From contig CAJTFG010000002.1 in NCBI GenBank assembly GCA_910575705.1, positions 124,001 to 188,000 on the forward strand: 64,000 nucleotides of DNA, written 5' to 3'. Below are positions 36,283 through 44,364 of the stretch, one piece after another. Every line of letters begins with the position of its first letter. Position 1 is the stretch's first letter. Source of the stretch: Erysipelotrichales bacterium. Lineage in GTDB: Bacteria; Bacillota_I; Bacilli_A; Erysipelotrichales; Erysipelotrichaceae. Made by a program: the position numbers and the translations under genes. Below the pieces are notes generated by a model that was not told where the DNA came from, ran no database searches, and was given only the letters and a program-made list of their open reading frames with translations.

Positions 36283-36681
36283 ATGAAGCTAGGCGATAAG
36301 TTTAAAGAGTTCATTGCCCCTATGGATGAAGATGATGTTTTAGAATTTGAAGAAGATGAAGCACGGCCGATTTCTGAGTATGAAGCACCGAAATCCAAAG
36401 TGGTCAATCAGTTTTCTCATGATACAAAGATGGTTCTTTTTGAACCCAGATCTTTCGATGAGTCGGAAGAGGTTGCAAAGAGACTGAAAGAAAACAGAGC
36501 GTGTGTCGTGAATCTGCATAAGCTGCAAAGAGATTATGCGCAGCGTACGATCGATTTCTTGACAGGTGTGATCTTCGCGTTGGATGGGAGCATTCAGAAA
36601 ATAGGTCACAATGTCATTTTGTGTGCACCGAAAAGTATGGGTGTACATGGTCAGATCAATTTAGATGCCAACGATGAATAA
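36283..36681 (+). CDS. sepF: Cell division protein SepF
   Basis: 132 residues. An N-terminal amphipathic membrane-binding stretch (MKLGDKFKEFIAP) and an acidic linker precede the SepF core (VVNLHKLQRDYAQRTIDFLTGVIFALDGSIQKIGHNVILCAPKSM). It bundles FtsZ and tethers the Z ring. ATG 36283 follows GGAGGTATGC. ylmD, ylmE and ylmG, which flank it in Bacillus, are missing. Confidence 0.95.
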   Translation: MKLGDKFKEFIAPMDEDDVLEFEEDEARPISEYEAPKSKVVNQFSHDTKMVLFEPRSFDESEEVAKRLKENRACVVNLHKLQRDYAQRTIDFLTGVIFALDGSIQKIGHNVILCAPKSMGVHGQINLDANDE

Positions 36682-37435
36682 TGTCTATGAGCATTATCGG
36701 GGTGATGAAGAATTCGTAAAGCGAATGCTGGATCGTATCGAACGTATGCAGCGCAGCTATCGGGTGATTTATACACCTTTTTTAACGTCTGCTCAGCAGC
36801 ATATATGCCATCAGCTGTTAGGGAAACAGGTTTTATATATGATGGACGGCGGCTATGAGCAGGCAGAGTATAAATGTTTGGCGATATATCCCGATGAGGG
36901 TATGAAAGATGCGGTATGCATGCCGATCGCATGTCTGAAAGCGTCGTTTTCTGAACGTTACAGCAGCCTTCAGCACCGCGATGTATTGGGAGCGCTTATG
37001 AATCTCGGTATCCGGCGGGAACAGTTCGGCGATATCCTCGTGCAAACGGGAACGATATATGTATTCGTGCATGAAGATATCCGGACGTATGTAATGCAGA
37101 ATTGCCGTCGGATCGGACGCAGCTCTGTTTGTTTTGAGGAGTTTTCCGGGACTGTCACGCATGAGCCGTCTTTGCTATATCGGCAGGTCTTTGTGAGCTC
37201 TTTGCGCTTAGATGCGCTTGTTTCCGCAATCACATCGCTCTCCAGAGCAAAAGCGCAGAATATGATCCGCTTGAAACAGGTAAAAGTTGATCAAGTGCTA
37301 CTTGAAGATTGCGATTATTTATGTAATAATAACAGTATTCTATCGATACGCGGATATGGACGTTTTCAGATCAGCCTCAAGGATCGGAAAACAAAGAAGG
37401 GAAATATCGTTGTAGAAATAGGAACGTATGTATAG
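36665..37435 (+). CDS. ylmH: YlmH-type S4-domain RNA-binding protein
   Basis: 256 residues. The N-terminal domain (VYEHYRGDEEFVKRMLDRIE) and middle are YlmH-like. The C-terminal S4 domain (SSLRLDALVSAITSLSRAKAQNMIRLKQVKVD) binds RNA. YlmH/RqcP-like proteins assist ribosome-associated quality control. The start overlaps sepF by 17 bases (ATG 36665; ATG 36674 is an alternative). Sits between sepF and divIVA as in other Bacillota. Confidence 0.9.
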   Translation: MPTMNNVYEHYRGDEEFVKRMLDRIERMQRSYRVIYTPFLTSAQQHICHQLLGKQVLYMMDGGYEQAEYKCLAIYPDEGMKDAVCMPIACLKASFSERYSSLQHRDVLGALMNLGIRREQFGDILVQTGTIYVFVHEDIRTYVMQNCRRIGRSSVCFEEFSGTVTHEPSLLYRQVFVSSLRLDALVSAITSLSRAKAQNMIRLKQVKVDQVLLEDCDYLCNNNSILSIRGYGRFQISLKDRKTKKGNIVVEIGTYV

Positions 37436-37449
37436 TGTGAGGTGAGGAC

Positions 37450-37929
37450 ATGGCAAAGCAGTTATTCGATACGATGAAAAACGGATATAACCGCTATCAG
37501 GTTGAAGATTATCTGAATGAGCTTGAGGAAAAAACAGCCATGTTGAACCGTAAGGTAGAGATGTACCGCAAGCGCAGTGAGGAAGTGGAGCATCAGCTCA
37601 TTTTGATCAAGCGCAAGTATCAGTATGTCGTAGATAATCTTGCTGCGAAGGAACAGGCGGCTGACGATATGGCGCGGATGGCTATGCGGCAGTCAAATCG
37701 GATCGTGGAAACGGCGCAGGCGAATGCGGATGTGATCGTGAAAGAAGCGCTGATGTCGGCTAGGTCGATCCTTCTGGAAGTAGCAAAGATGGGGACGGAA
37801 GCTACCGAGCTGAAAGGTAATATGTATGAACAGCTGAAGATTATATCAAAGGCATTGGATGATTTTGAGATCCCGCCGCTGCCGGATATGGATCTGCTGA
37901 AAAAAGATGAAGATCAATTGCTGCGATGA
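37450..37929 (+). CDS. divIVA: DivIVA-family cell division/polarity protein
   Basis: 159 residues. The N-terminal lipid-binding motif is FDTMKNGYNRYQVEDYLNEL, followed by a long coiled coil (about 25-140) and the tail IPPLPDMDLLKK. It marks curved membrane at septa and poles and can place division and sporulation proteins. Start 15 bases after ylmH; GTGAGGTGAG is the RBS. Confidence 0.92.
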   Translation: MAKQLFDTMKNGYNRYQVEDYLNELEEKTAMLNRKVEMYRKRSEEVEHQLILIKRKYQYVVDNLAAKEQAADDMARMAMRQSNRIVETAQANADVIVKEALMSARSILLEVAKMGTEATELKGNMYEQLKIISKALDDFEIPPLPDMDLLKKDEDQLLR

Positions 37930-37934
37930 AGACA

Positions 37935-38140
37935 CGCTTCTGATGATGAATGCAAAGAGAGCAGGCGGCTGGTGAAAGCCTGAGAGGATTCATGGGAAGA
38001 TATCACTTCTGAGCTGGCAGTCCGAAGGATGGTAGGATTGCCCGTCTGCTTACGTTACGAGTACAGAGTGCATATCAAGCGATATGAACTAAGGTGGTAC
38101 CACGTGATCAGCGTCCTTAGATCAGGGCGCTTTTTTTTTA
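37935..38140 (+). promoter_or_regulatory. T-box leader of ileS (Ile specifier)
   Basis: The T-box sequence AAGGTGGTACCACG is at 38091-38104. CTAAGG (38089-38094) can pair with CCTTAG (38115-38120) as antiterminator, competing with the terminator AGCGTCCT/AGGGCGCT (38110-38131) and its eight T's. ATC at 38002-38004, in an internal loop closed by GAAG/CTTC, is the likely specifier codon and fits the downstream enzyme. Uncharged tRNA-Ile should switch ileS on. Confidence 0.92.
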
Positions 38141-38156
38141 TAATCAAGGAGGAACA

Positions 38157-40886
38157 ATGATGGATTATAAAGATACGTTATTAATGCCAAAGACAGAATT
38201 CGAGATGAGAGGCAAGCTTCCGACGAAGGAGCCGGGCTTTCAGAAGCGCTGGCAAGAACAGCGCATATTTGAAAAAATGCAGGAGAGAAGAGATGGAGCG
38301 CCGACATTTCATCTGTATGATGGTCCTCCTTATGCGAATGGGGATATTCATTTAGGGCATGCATTAAATAAGATCTTAAAAGATGTAATCGTGAGAAACC
38401 GTTTTATGGCCGGTTTCCATGTACCGTATATCCCGGGATGGGATACCCATGGACTTCCGATTGAAACAGCGATTACGAAGCTCGGATATGATCGTAAGAA
38501 GATGGAGCTTTCCGAATTCCGTAAGCTTTGTAACGACTATGCGTTAAAGCAGGTGGAAAACCAGAAGCAAGGCTTTCTTTCTTTGGGGGTTGTCGGTGAT
38601 TATGATCATCCGTATATGACACTGGAGAAACAGTTTGAGGGACATCAGATCCGTATTTTCGGTAAGATGGCTATGAGCGGGTTGATCTATAAGGGATTGA
38701 AACCGGTATACTGGTCACCTTCCAGTGAATCTGCTCTTGCGGAGGCAGAGATTGAATATCATGATATCAAATCACCGACGATTTATGTGAAATTCCCAGT
38801 ACGTGACGGCAAAGGAATATTGGATGAAGATACTTCTTTTGTGATCTGGACGACGACGCCGTGGACGATCCCTGCCAATTTGGCAATCTGTTTAAATCCG
38901 CATTTTACATATGCGCTGGTAGACAGTGAAAAGGGAAAACTGATCGTATTGGAGGAACTCGTAGATTCTCTTTGGAAAAAATTCGGGTTGACAAAAAAGG
39001 AGATTTTAAAGAGATTTAAGGGTTCTGAATTGGAAATGATCACGACGAAGCATCCTTTTTATGATCGTGATTCTCTCATTATCTTAGGAGATCATGTTAC
39101 CGCGGATGCCGGTACCGGCTGTGTTCATACGGCTCCTGGTTTCGGTGCGGATGACTTTTTCATCGGCCAGAAATACGGATTGCCTGCGTACTGTAATGTG
39201 GATGAAAAAGGATATCTCACAGAGGAAAGCGGTGACTTTGTTGCCGGACAGTTTGTGGATGATGCCAATAAGACGGTTGCGGTAAAATTGGATGAAGAGG
39301 GTTATCTTTTGAAGATGGAATGGATCACCCATGCCTATCCGCATGACTGGAGAACGAAAAAGCCGATTATCTTCCGTGCTACGACACAGTGGTTTGCGTC
39401 CATCGATAAGATCCGCGATCAGCTTTTGGAAGAGATCGATCGTGTAGACTGGGTGCCGGCTTGGGGGCAGCAGCGCATGCACAATATGATTGCGGACAGA
39501 GGCGACTGGTGCATATCCAGACAGCGTGCTTGGGGTGTACCGATTCCGATTTTCTATGGAGAAGACGATACGCCGATCATGGATGAAGTCGTGTTTGAAC
39601 ATGTAGCGAATGTATTTAACGAACACGGTTCTAATATCTGGTTCGAGAAAGATGCTAAGGACTTGCTTCCGGAAGGATATACGCATCCGAGTTCACCAAA
39701 CGGTATCTTCCGCAAAGAGATGGATACGATGGATGTATGGTTTGATTCCGGTTCTTCTCATACAGGATGTTCCATTGATCGAGGGTTGACCTATCCAGCA
39801 GATTTGTATTTTGAAGGAAGCGATCAGTATCGCGGTTGGTTTAATTCTTCTTTGATCATAGGAACGGCAGTATATGGACAGTCACCTTATAAGCAAGTAT
39901 TGAGCCACGGTTTCGTTATGGATGGCAAGGGCGTTAAAATGTCCAAAAGTCAATGGAATGCCGTTGCACCTTCTGAGATCACGAAAAAATACGGTGCGGA
40001 TATCCTGCGTTTATGGGCTACGACCGTTGATTATCAAGCAGATTGCAGCATGAGTGATGAAATCATGAAGCAGTGCAGTGAGAATTACCGCAAGGTGCGC
40101 AATACATTCCGTTTCTTGCTTGCCAATATTTCACCGGATGATTTTACGAAAAAAGATCTCATTCCTGTGAAAGAGCTGCCGGAGATCGATCAGTATATGA
40201 TCCTGCTGCTGAATGAAGTAAACCGCAATGCGCAGAAAGCATATAAGGAATATCGCTTTGCCGATGTAACCGGTGCTTTGACCAACCTGATGACCAATGA
40301 ATTTTCTTCCTATTATCTGGATTTTACGAAAGATATTTTGTATATTGAAAAGAAAGATGCCCTGCGCCGTCGTCAGGTGCAGACGGTTCTTTATCACGCC
40401 GTTGATGTGCTGCTGAAACTGTGGGCGCCGATTTTGGTACATACATGTGAGGAAGTTAACGATTACTTCCATGCGGATGAGACGAGCATTCACTTAACGA
40501 GGTTTGCCGAGGAGCTGCCGCTGGAAGAGGAAGGAAAGATCCGTGAGGATATGGCTCGTCTTATGGCGATCCGCAGCGATGTTTTCAAGGCGTTGGAAAA
40601 TGCCCGTGCGCAGAAGGTGATCGGCAAATCACTGGAAGCTTATGTGACCGTTCATCTGCAGGAGGAAGATCGATCTTTAGTCGAACGCATATTGGGTCAA
40701 GCATTTGCACAGTGGCTTATCGTATCGAAAGCAGCGATCGTCGATGAGGAACTGACACCATATGAAGTATGTCAGGTAAGCGTTGCGAAATGTGAAGGAA
40801 CGCTTTGTCCGCGTTGTTGGAATATTACGGATTCAAAAGCCGAAGACGGTTTATGTGAGCGATGTGCGGCTGTCTTGCGATCATAA
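38157..40886 (+). CDS. ileS: Isoleucyl-tRNA synthetase
   Basis: 909-residue class I synthetase with editing domain. It has the HIGH-type motif GDIHLGHALN, the editing-domain segment WTTTPWTIPANLA, KMSKS (GKGVKMSKSQWN), and a C-terminal zinc site with paired cysteines (CPRCW and CERC). AAGGAGG precedes ATG ATG at 38157/38160. Controlled by the T-box directly upstream; it ends the division cluster, as in other Bacillota. Confidence 0.97.
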   Translation: MMDYKDTLLMPKTEFEMRGKLPTKEPGFQKRWQEQRIFEKMQERRDGAPTFHLYDGPPYANGDIHLGHALNKILKDVIVRNRFMAGFHVPYIPGWDTHGLPIETAITKLGYDRKKMELSEFRKLCNDYALKQVENQKQGFLSLGVVGDYDHPYMTLEKQFEGHQIRIFGKMAMSGLIYKGLKPVYWSPSSESALAEAEIEYHDIKSPTIYVKFPVRDGKGILDEDTSFVIWTTTPWTIPANLAICLNPHFTYALVDSEKGKLIVLEELVDSLWKKFGLTKKEILKRFKGSELEMITTKHPFYDRDSLIILGDHVTADAGTGCVHTAPGFGADDFFIGQKYGLPAYCNVDEKGYLTEESGDFVAGQFVDDANKTVAVKLDEEGYLLKMEWITHAYPHDWRTKKPIIFRATTQWFASIDKIRDQLLEEIDRVDWVPAWGQQRMHNMIADRGDWCISRQRAWGVPIPIFYGEDDTPIMDEVVFEHVANVFNEHGSNIWFEKDAKDLLPEGYTHPSSPNGIFRKEMDTMDVWFDSGSSHTGCSIDRGLTYPADLYFEGSDQYRGWFNSSLIIGTAVYGQSPYKQVLSHGFVMDGKGVKMSKSQWNAVAPSEITKKYGADILRLWATTVDYQADCSMSDEIMKQCSENYRKVRNTFRFLLANISPDDFTKKDLIPVKELPEIDQYMILLLNEVNRNAQKAYKEYRFADVTGALTNLMTNEFSSYYLDFTKDILYIEKKDALRRRQVQTVLYHAVDVLLKLWAPILVHTCEEVNDYFHADETSIHLTRFAEELPLEEEGKIREDMARLMAIRSDVFKALENARAQKVIGKSLEAYVTVHLQEEDRSLVERILGQAFAQWLIVSKAAIVDEELTPYEVCQVSVAKCEGTLCPRCWNITDSKAEDGLCERCAAVLRS

Positions 40887-40892
40887 ATATAC

Positions 40893-40929
40893 AAAAAGGT
40901 ATGTTCCATAAGGATACATACCTTTTATT
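40893..40929. terminator. Bidirectional terminator between ileS and ybaK
   Basis: Eleven-base perfect stem AAAAGGTATGT/ACATACCTTTT shared by convergent genes. Confidence 0.85.
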
Positions 40930-40939
40930 TACCGCTATC

Positions 40940-41413
40940 TTATTCTTTCCATCCTTTGCAGACATCGATCCATGACAGAAAAGGAACGATGTTTTCCAGC
41001 TCGTCAATGGTAAGCTCGATCGCTGAGTTGGCGGAACCGCAAGCGGGATAGACACTTTCAAATCGTTTTAAAGATTCATCAAAATAAATGTCTGTGGTTT
41101 TCGGTATACCGAAAGGACAGACACCGCCGATGGTGTGATTGGTATATCGTTCCACTTCTTCCGCTTTCAGCATTTTGGGCTTTGTCTTGAAAACGTCTTT
41201 AAAAGCGTGATTGTCGATCCGGCAGTCACCGGCACAGACGATGACAACGGCATGATCCTTAACCCATAGAGATAATGTTTTAGCGATCCTTTCTTCCTGA
41301 ATACCCAGTGCCTGTGCAGCCAATTCTACGGTGGCGCTGCTCTGGCTGAGCTCTATGATCTGAGAATCTTTGGCATATGGTTTAAGGTATTCTTGTACAA
41401 TGTGCAGGGACAT
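40940..41413 (-). CDS. YbaK/ProX-type aminoacyl-tRNA deacylase
   Basis: 157 residues, YbaK/EbsC fold. TVELAAQALGIQEERIAKTL, AGDCRIDNHAFK and the loop GGVCPFGIP are family marks, with the conserved GGVxPFG. It probably hydrolyses mischarged tRNA (for example Cys- or Ala-tRNA-Pro). RBS GGAGGAAG on the minus strand. Confidence 0.9.
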   Translation of the reverse strand: MSLHIVQEYLKPYAKDSQIIELSQSSATVELAAQALGIQEERIAKTLSLWVKDHAVVIVCAGDCRIDNHAFKDVFKTKPKMLKAEEVERYTNHTIGGVCPFGIPKTTDIYFDESLKRFESVYPACGSANSAIELTIDELENIVPFLSWIDVCKGWKE

Positions 41414-41548
41414 GATTCTTCCTCCTTTTTGTCCTTCATTGTAAAAGGAGATTTATGAAAAGTAAAGAATATCTTTCGAAATTTTTAATATGTGCTGTCC
41501 CTTTATCTTAAGAACTTCTGATTATACTAGAGCATGAGGTGAAGGAAT

Positions 41549-42262
41549 ATGGCACAAAAGCGTAAAGAGCGCATCATCGGTATCAGCGTATGTCTGATCA
41601 TCCTTGCGGGTTTTATCGGTATTGCGTGGTATGCGGGAAATCCGTTGGTAGAGCTGGCAAAGGATCCGAAAGCATTTCGTTTATGGTTGGAGGAGCAGGG
41701 GATCTTTTCTCGCCTGTATATGGCAGGCATTATATTTCTTCAGATCGTGATCGCGTTTATTCCCGGAGAGATTTTTGAGATCGGCGCAGGATATGCGTTT
41801 GGATTTTGGGAAGGGACGTTTCTTTGTATGCTCGGCTCTATGGCAGCGAGTGGTGTTGTTGTGTGGCTGGTAAGAAGGTTTGGTCTTCGTTTGGTAAATG
41901 TCTTTTTTTCAACAGAAAAGCTGCAGAGCGTTCGCTTCTTACAGGATCGCTCAAAACTGACGCTCTGGACATTCATCGCTTTTTTTATCCCCGGTACACC
42001 AAAGGATATCATGACGTATATGATAGGATTTACCGATATGAAAATATCGGTATTCATGCTGGTTTCTACGATCGCCCGCATTCCGAGCATCATCACTTCT
42101 ACGTTCAGTGGGCATGCTTTGGGAAGTGAAGATTATACGTTGGCTGTGATATCGTTTGTGTTTACGATTCTCATCAGCGCGTTTGGCTTATGGGTCTACG
42201 GAGCTTTTGTAAATCAAAAACATGCAGAGCATAAAAATATAGAAATACTGGCTGAGAAATGA
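41549..42262 (+). CDS. TVP38/TMEM64 family membrane protein
   Basis: 237 residues, about five or six membrane segments. The DedA/SNARE-associated core reads FIPGEIFEIGAGYAFGFWEGTFLCMLGSMAAS, and a second re-entrant-like motif is FIPGTPKDIMTYMIGF. Family members are membrane transport or lipid-scrambling proteins. Its own RBS AGGTGAAGG; 24 bases before the rRNA methyltransferase gene. Confidence 0.88.
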   Translation: MAQKRKERIIGISVCLIILAGFIGIAWYAGNPLVELAKDPKAFRLWLEEQGIFSRLYMAGIIFLQIVIAFIPGEIFEIGAGYAFGFWEGTFLCMLGSMAASGVVVWLVRRFGLRLVNVFFSTEKLQSVRFLQDRSKLTLWTFIAFFIPGTPKDIMTYMIGFTDMKISVFMLVSTIARIPSIITSTFSGHALGSEDYTLAVISFVFTILISAFGLWVYGAFVNQKHAEHKNIEILAEK

Positions 42263-42286
42263 TACACTAACATAAGAGGTGTTGAG

Positions 42287-43021
42287 ATGGAAATTACTTC
42301 ATTGACCAATGCGAAGGTTAAGCAGTGGGTGCGGTATCGAGAAAAGAAATACCGCGATATGGATCAGAGTTTTCTGATCGAAGGAGAACATCTGATTGAA
42401 GAAGCGCATCGAGCCGGCTGTATTCGTTATCTGATATTGGAACAGCATCTTCCCAACCCGTATCCGCAATATGATGCTTATACGGTTACATCGCAGATCC
42501 TGCATAAGATCAGTTCTCATGTATCTGCCGTGAAGATGATCGCAGTATGCCGTTATAAGGAGCCAAGTGTGGAAAAGGGATTGCGCATATTGGCGCTTGA
42601 TGATGTGCAAGATCCGGGAAATATGGGAACGATGATCCGTACAGCGGTGTCTTTTGGTTATTCCGCATTGCTTCTTTCTCAAAGATGCGTGGATATTTAT
42701 AATGAAAAGGTGATTCGTTCTACACAGGGCGCTCTTTTTCATCTGTCATGTTGCCGCTGTTGTTTCGAAGATATGCTGCCCCAGCTGCAGCAAGAGGGAT
42801 ATCACATATATGGAACGAGCCTGCATGATGCCGTTCCTTTGCAGCAGATCCAAAGAAAAGAGAAGCATGTGCTACTGATGGGAAATGAAGGCAGCGGTGT
42901 ACGCAGACAATTGTTGGATCTGTGCGATGAGCGTATATTCATTGAAATGGATTTTTTTGAGTCTTTGAATGTAGGTGTAGCGGCAGGGATCTGTATGTAT
43001 CATTTTCGTCATTGCGAATAA
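42287..43021 (+). CDS. TrmH/SpoU-family RNA 2'-O-methyltransferase
   Basis: 244 residues. A substrate-binding N-terminal domain (TNAKVKQWVRYREKKYRDMDQSFLIEGEHLI) precedes the SPOUT knot with ALDDVQDPGNMGTMIRTA, LLMGNEGSGV and the final motif MDFFESLNVGVAAGICMYH. It methylates rRNA (YsgA/TsnR-like). It is the gene upstream of the pheS T-box, a placement also seen in Bacillus. Confidence 0.9.
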   Translation: MEITSLTNAKVKQWVRYREKKYRDMDQSFLIEGEHLIEEAHRAGCIRYLILEQHLPNPYPQYDAYTVTSQILHKISSHVSAVKMIAVCRYKEPSVEKGLRILALDDVQDPGNMGTMIRTAVSFGYSALLLSQRCVDIYNEKVIRSTQGALFHLSCCRCCFEDMLPQLQQEGYHIYGTSLHDAVPLQQIQRKEKHVLLMGNEGSGVRRQLLDLCDERIFIEMDFFESLNVGVAAGICMYHFRHCE

Positions 43022-43084
43022 GAGATTAAAAAGAAAAAACATATTTGAAATTTTTATGTGATTACGTTATAATATCAAGGAATA

Positions 43085-43300
43085 CGTTGAAAAGGAGCAG
43101 TAATAAAGCGGGTGGTCGATAGGGAACGGCAGTCATGGACTGGAAGCTGCCGGTGGTCATGCTTTATGAATTCACCTTGGAGTGGGACTAATCATCTCCC
43201 GTACATACGGTTATCATGTCGAGAAATAAGTGCGTCGTAAGATGAAACAGGATGGTACCGCGCAAAGCCAAGCGTTCCTGTGATATTACGGCTTTTTTAT
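43085..43300 (+). promoter_or_regulatory. T-box leader of pheST (Phe specifier)
   Basis: The T-box core AGGATGGTACCGCG is at 43249-43262. CAGGA before it can pair with TCCTG (43276-43280) as antiterminator, against a terminator AAAGCC/GGCTTT (43264-43295) with a T run. TTC at 43171-43173 is the probable specifier codon and matches phenylalanine. The stem I region (43100-43190) is GC-rich and foldable. Confidence 0.9.
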
Positions 43301-43318
43301 TTAGGAAAGGAAATGAGT

Positions 43319-44353
43319 ATGGAAAAACTAGAAATGATTCAGCAAGAGGGGTTATCCAAAATCCATGCATGTGCAAATGCTTCCGAACTGCAGCAGCTGC
43401 GAGTGCTTTATTTGGGTAAAAAGGGTCCTGTCCAGGAGGTCATGAAAACGATGAAGGATCTTCCGGCAGAAGAGCGTCCGGCTTTTGGGCAACAGGTGAA
43501 TGCCGTGAAGTCACTGTTGGCAGAGGCGATCGAGAAAAAAAGAGCCGAACTGGAACAGAAGGAAATGCTGGAAAAGATGGAAGAGGAGAAGATCGATATC
43601 ACGTTGAGCGGCTATCGCCCTTCTTTGGGGACGCTGCATCCTTTGACCGTCGTACAGCAGGAGATCGAGGATCTGTTTATCGGTCTTGGCTATACGATAG
43701 CCGAGGGACCGGAAGTGGAACTGGATCTTTATAATTTTGAACGTGCCAATATTCCGCAAGATCATCCGGCGAGGGATATGCAGGATACATTTTACATCAA
43801 TGCGGAAGAATTATTGAGAACGCATACGACGGCGATCCAGACAAGGCAGCTGGAAGCATATGCACCGAAGTTGCCGGTCAAGGTCATATGCCCCGGGAAA
43901 GTGTATCGCCGGGATGATGATGATGCGACGCATTCTCATCAATTTACGCAGATAGAAGGACTCGTCGTCGGAGAACATATCACGATGTCCGATCTGAAAG
44001 GGACATTGGAATTTATGGCTAAAAAAATGTTCGGTGAAGCTCGTGAAATCCGTTTTCGTCCAAGCTATTTTCAATTTACTGAACCGAGTGTAGAGGTAGA
44101 TGTCAGCTGCCATATATGCAACGGTAAGGGCTGCAGTGTGTGTAAAGGGACTGGATGGATCGAAATTTTGGGATCCGGGATGGTACATCCGAATGTTTTG
44201 AAAATGGCCGGTTACGATCCTGAAAAATGTTCGGGATTTGCTTTTGGTGTAGGTATAGAACGAGTTGCGATGCTGAAGTATGGGATTGATGATATCCGTC
44301 ATTTCTATACAAATGATATTCGTTTTTTAAAGACATTTACTCGGTTTGAATAG
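43319..44353 (+). CDS. pheS: Phenylalanyl-tRNA synthetase alpha subunit
   Basis: 344 residues, class II catalytic subunit. An N-terminal coiled coil precedes motif 2 ([27 protein letters not shown]) and motif 3 ([24 protein letters not shown]). An insert carries two pairs of cysteines (CHIC, CSVC). ATG 43319 is preceded by AGGAAAGG at good distance; ATG 43313 is too close. Eleven bases before pheT. Confidence 0.96.
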   Translation: MEKLEMIQQEGLSKIHACANASELQQLRVLYLGKKGPVQEVMKTMKDLPAEERPAFGQQVNAVKSLLAEAIEKKRAELEQKEMLEKMEEEKIDITLSGYRPSLGTLHPLTVVQQEIEDLFIGLGYTIAEGPEVELDLYNFERANIPQDHPARDMQDTFYINAEELLRTHTTAIQTRQLEAYAPKLPVKVICPGKVYRRDDDDATHSHQFTQIEGLVVGEHITMSDLKGTLEFMAKKMFGEAREIRFRPSYFQFTEPSVEVDVSCHICNGKGCSVCKGTGWIEILGSGMVHPNVLKMAGYDPEKCSGFAFGVGIERVAMLKYGIDDIRHFYTNDIRFLKTFTRFE

Positions 44354-44364
44354 GAGGCATACAT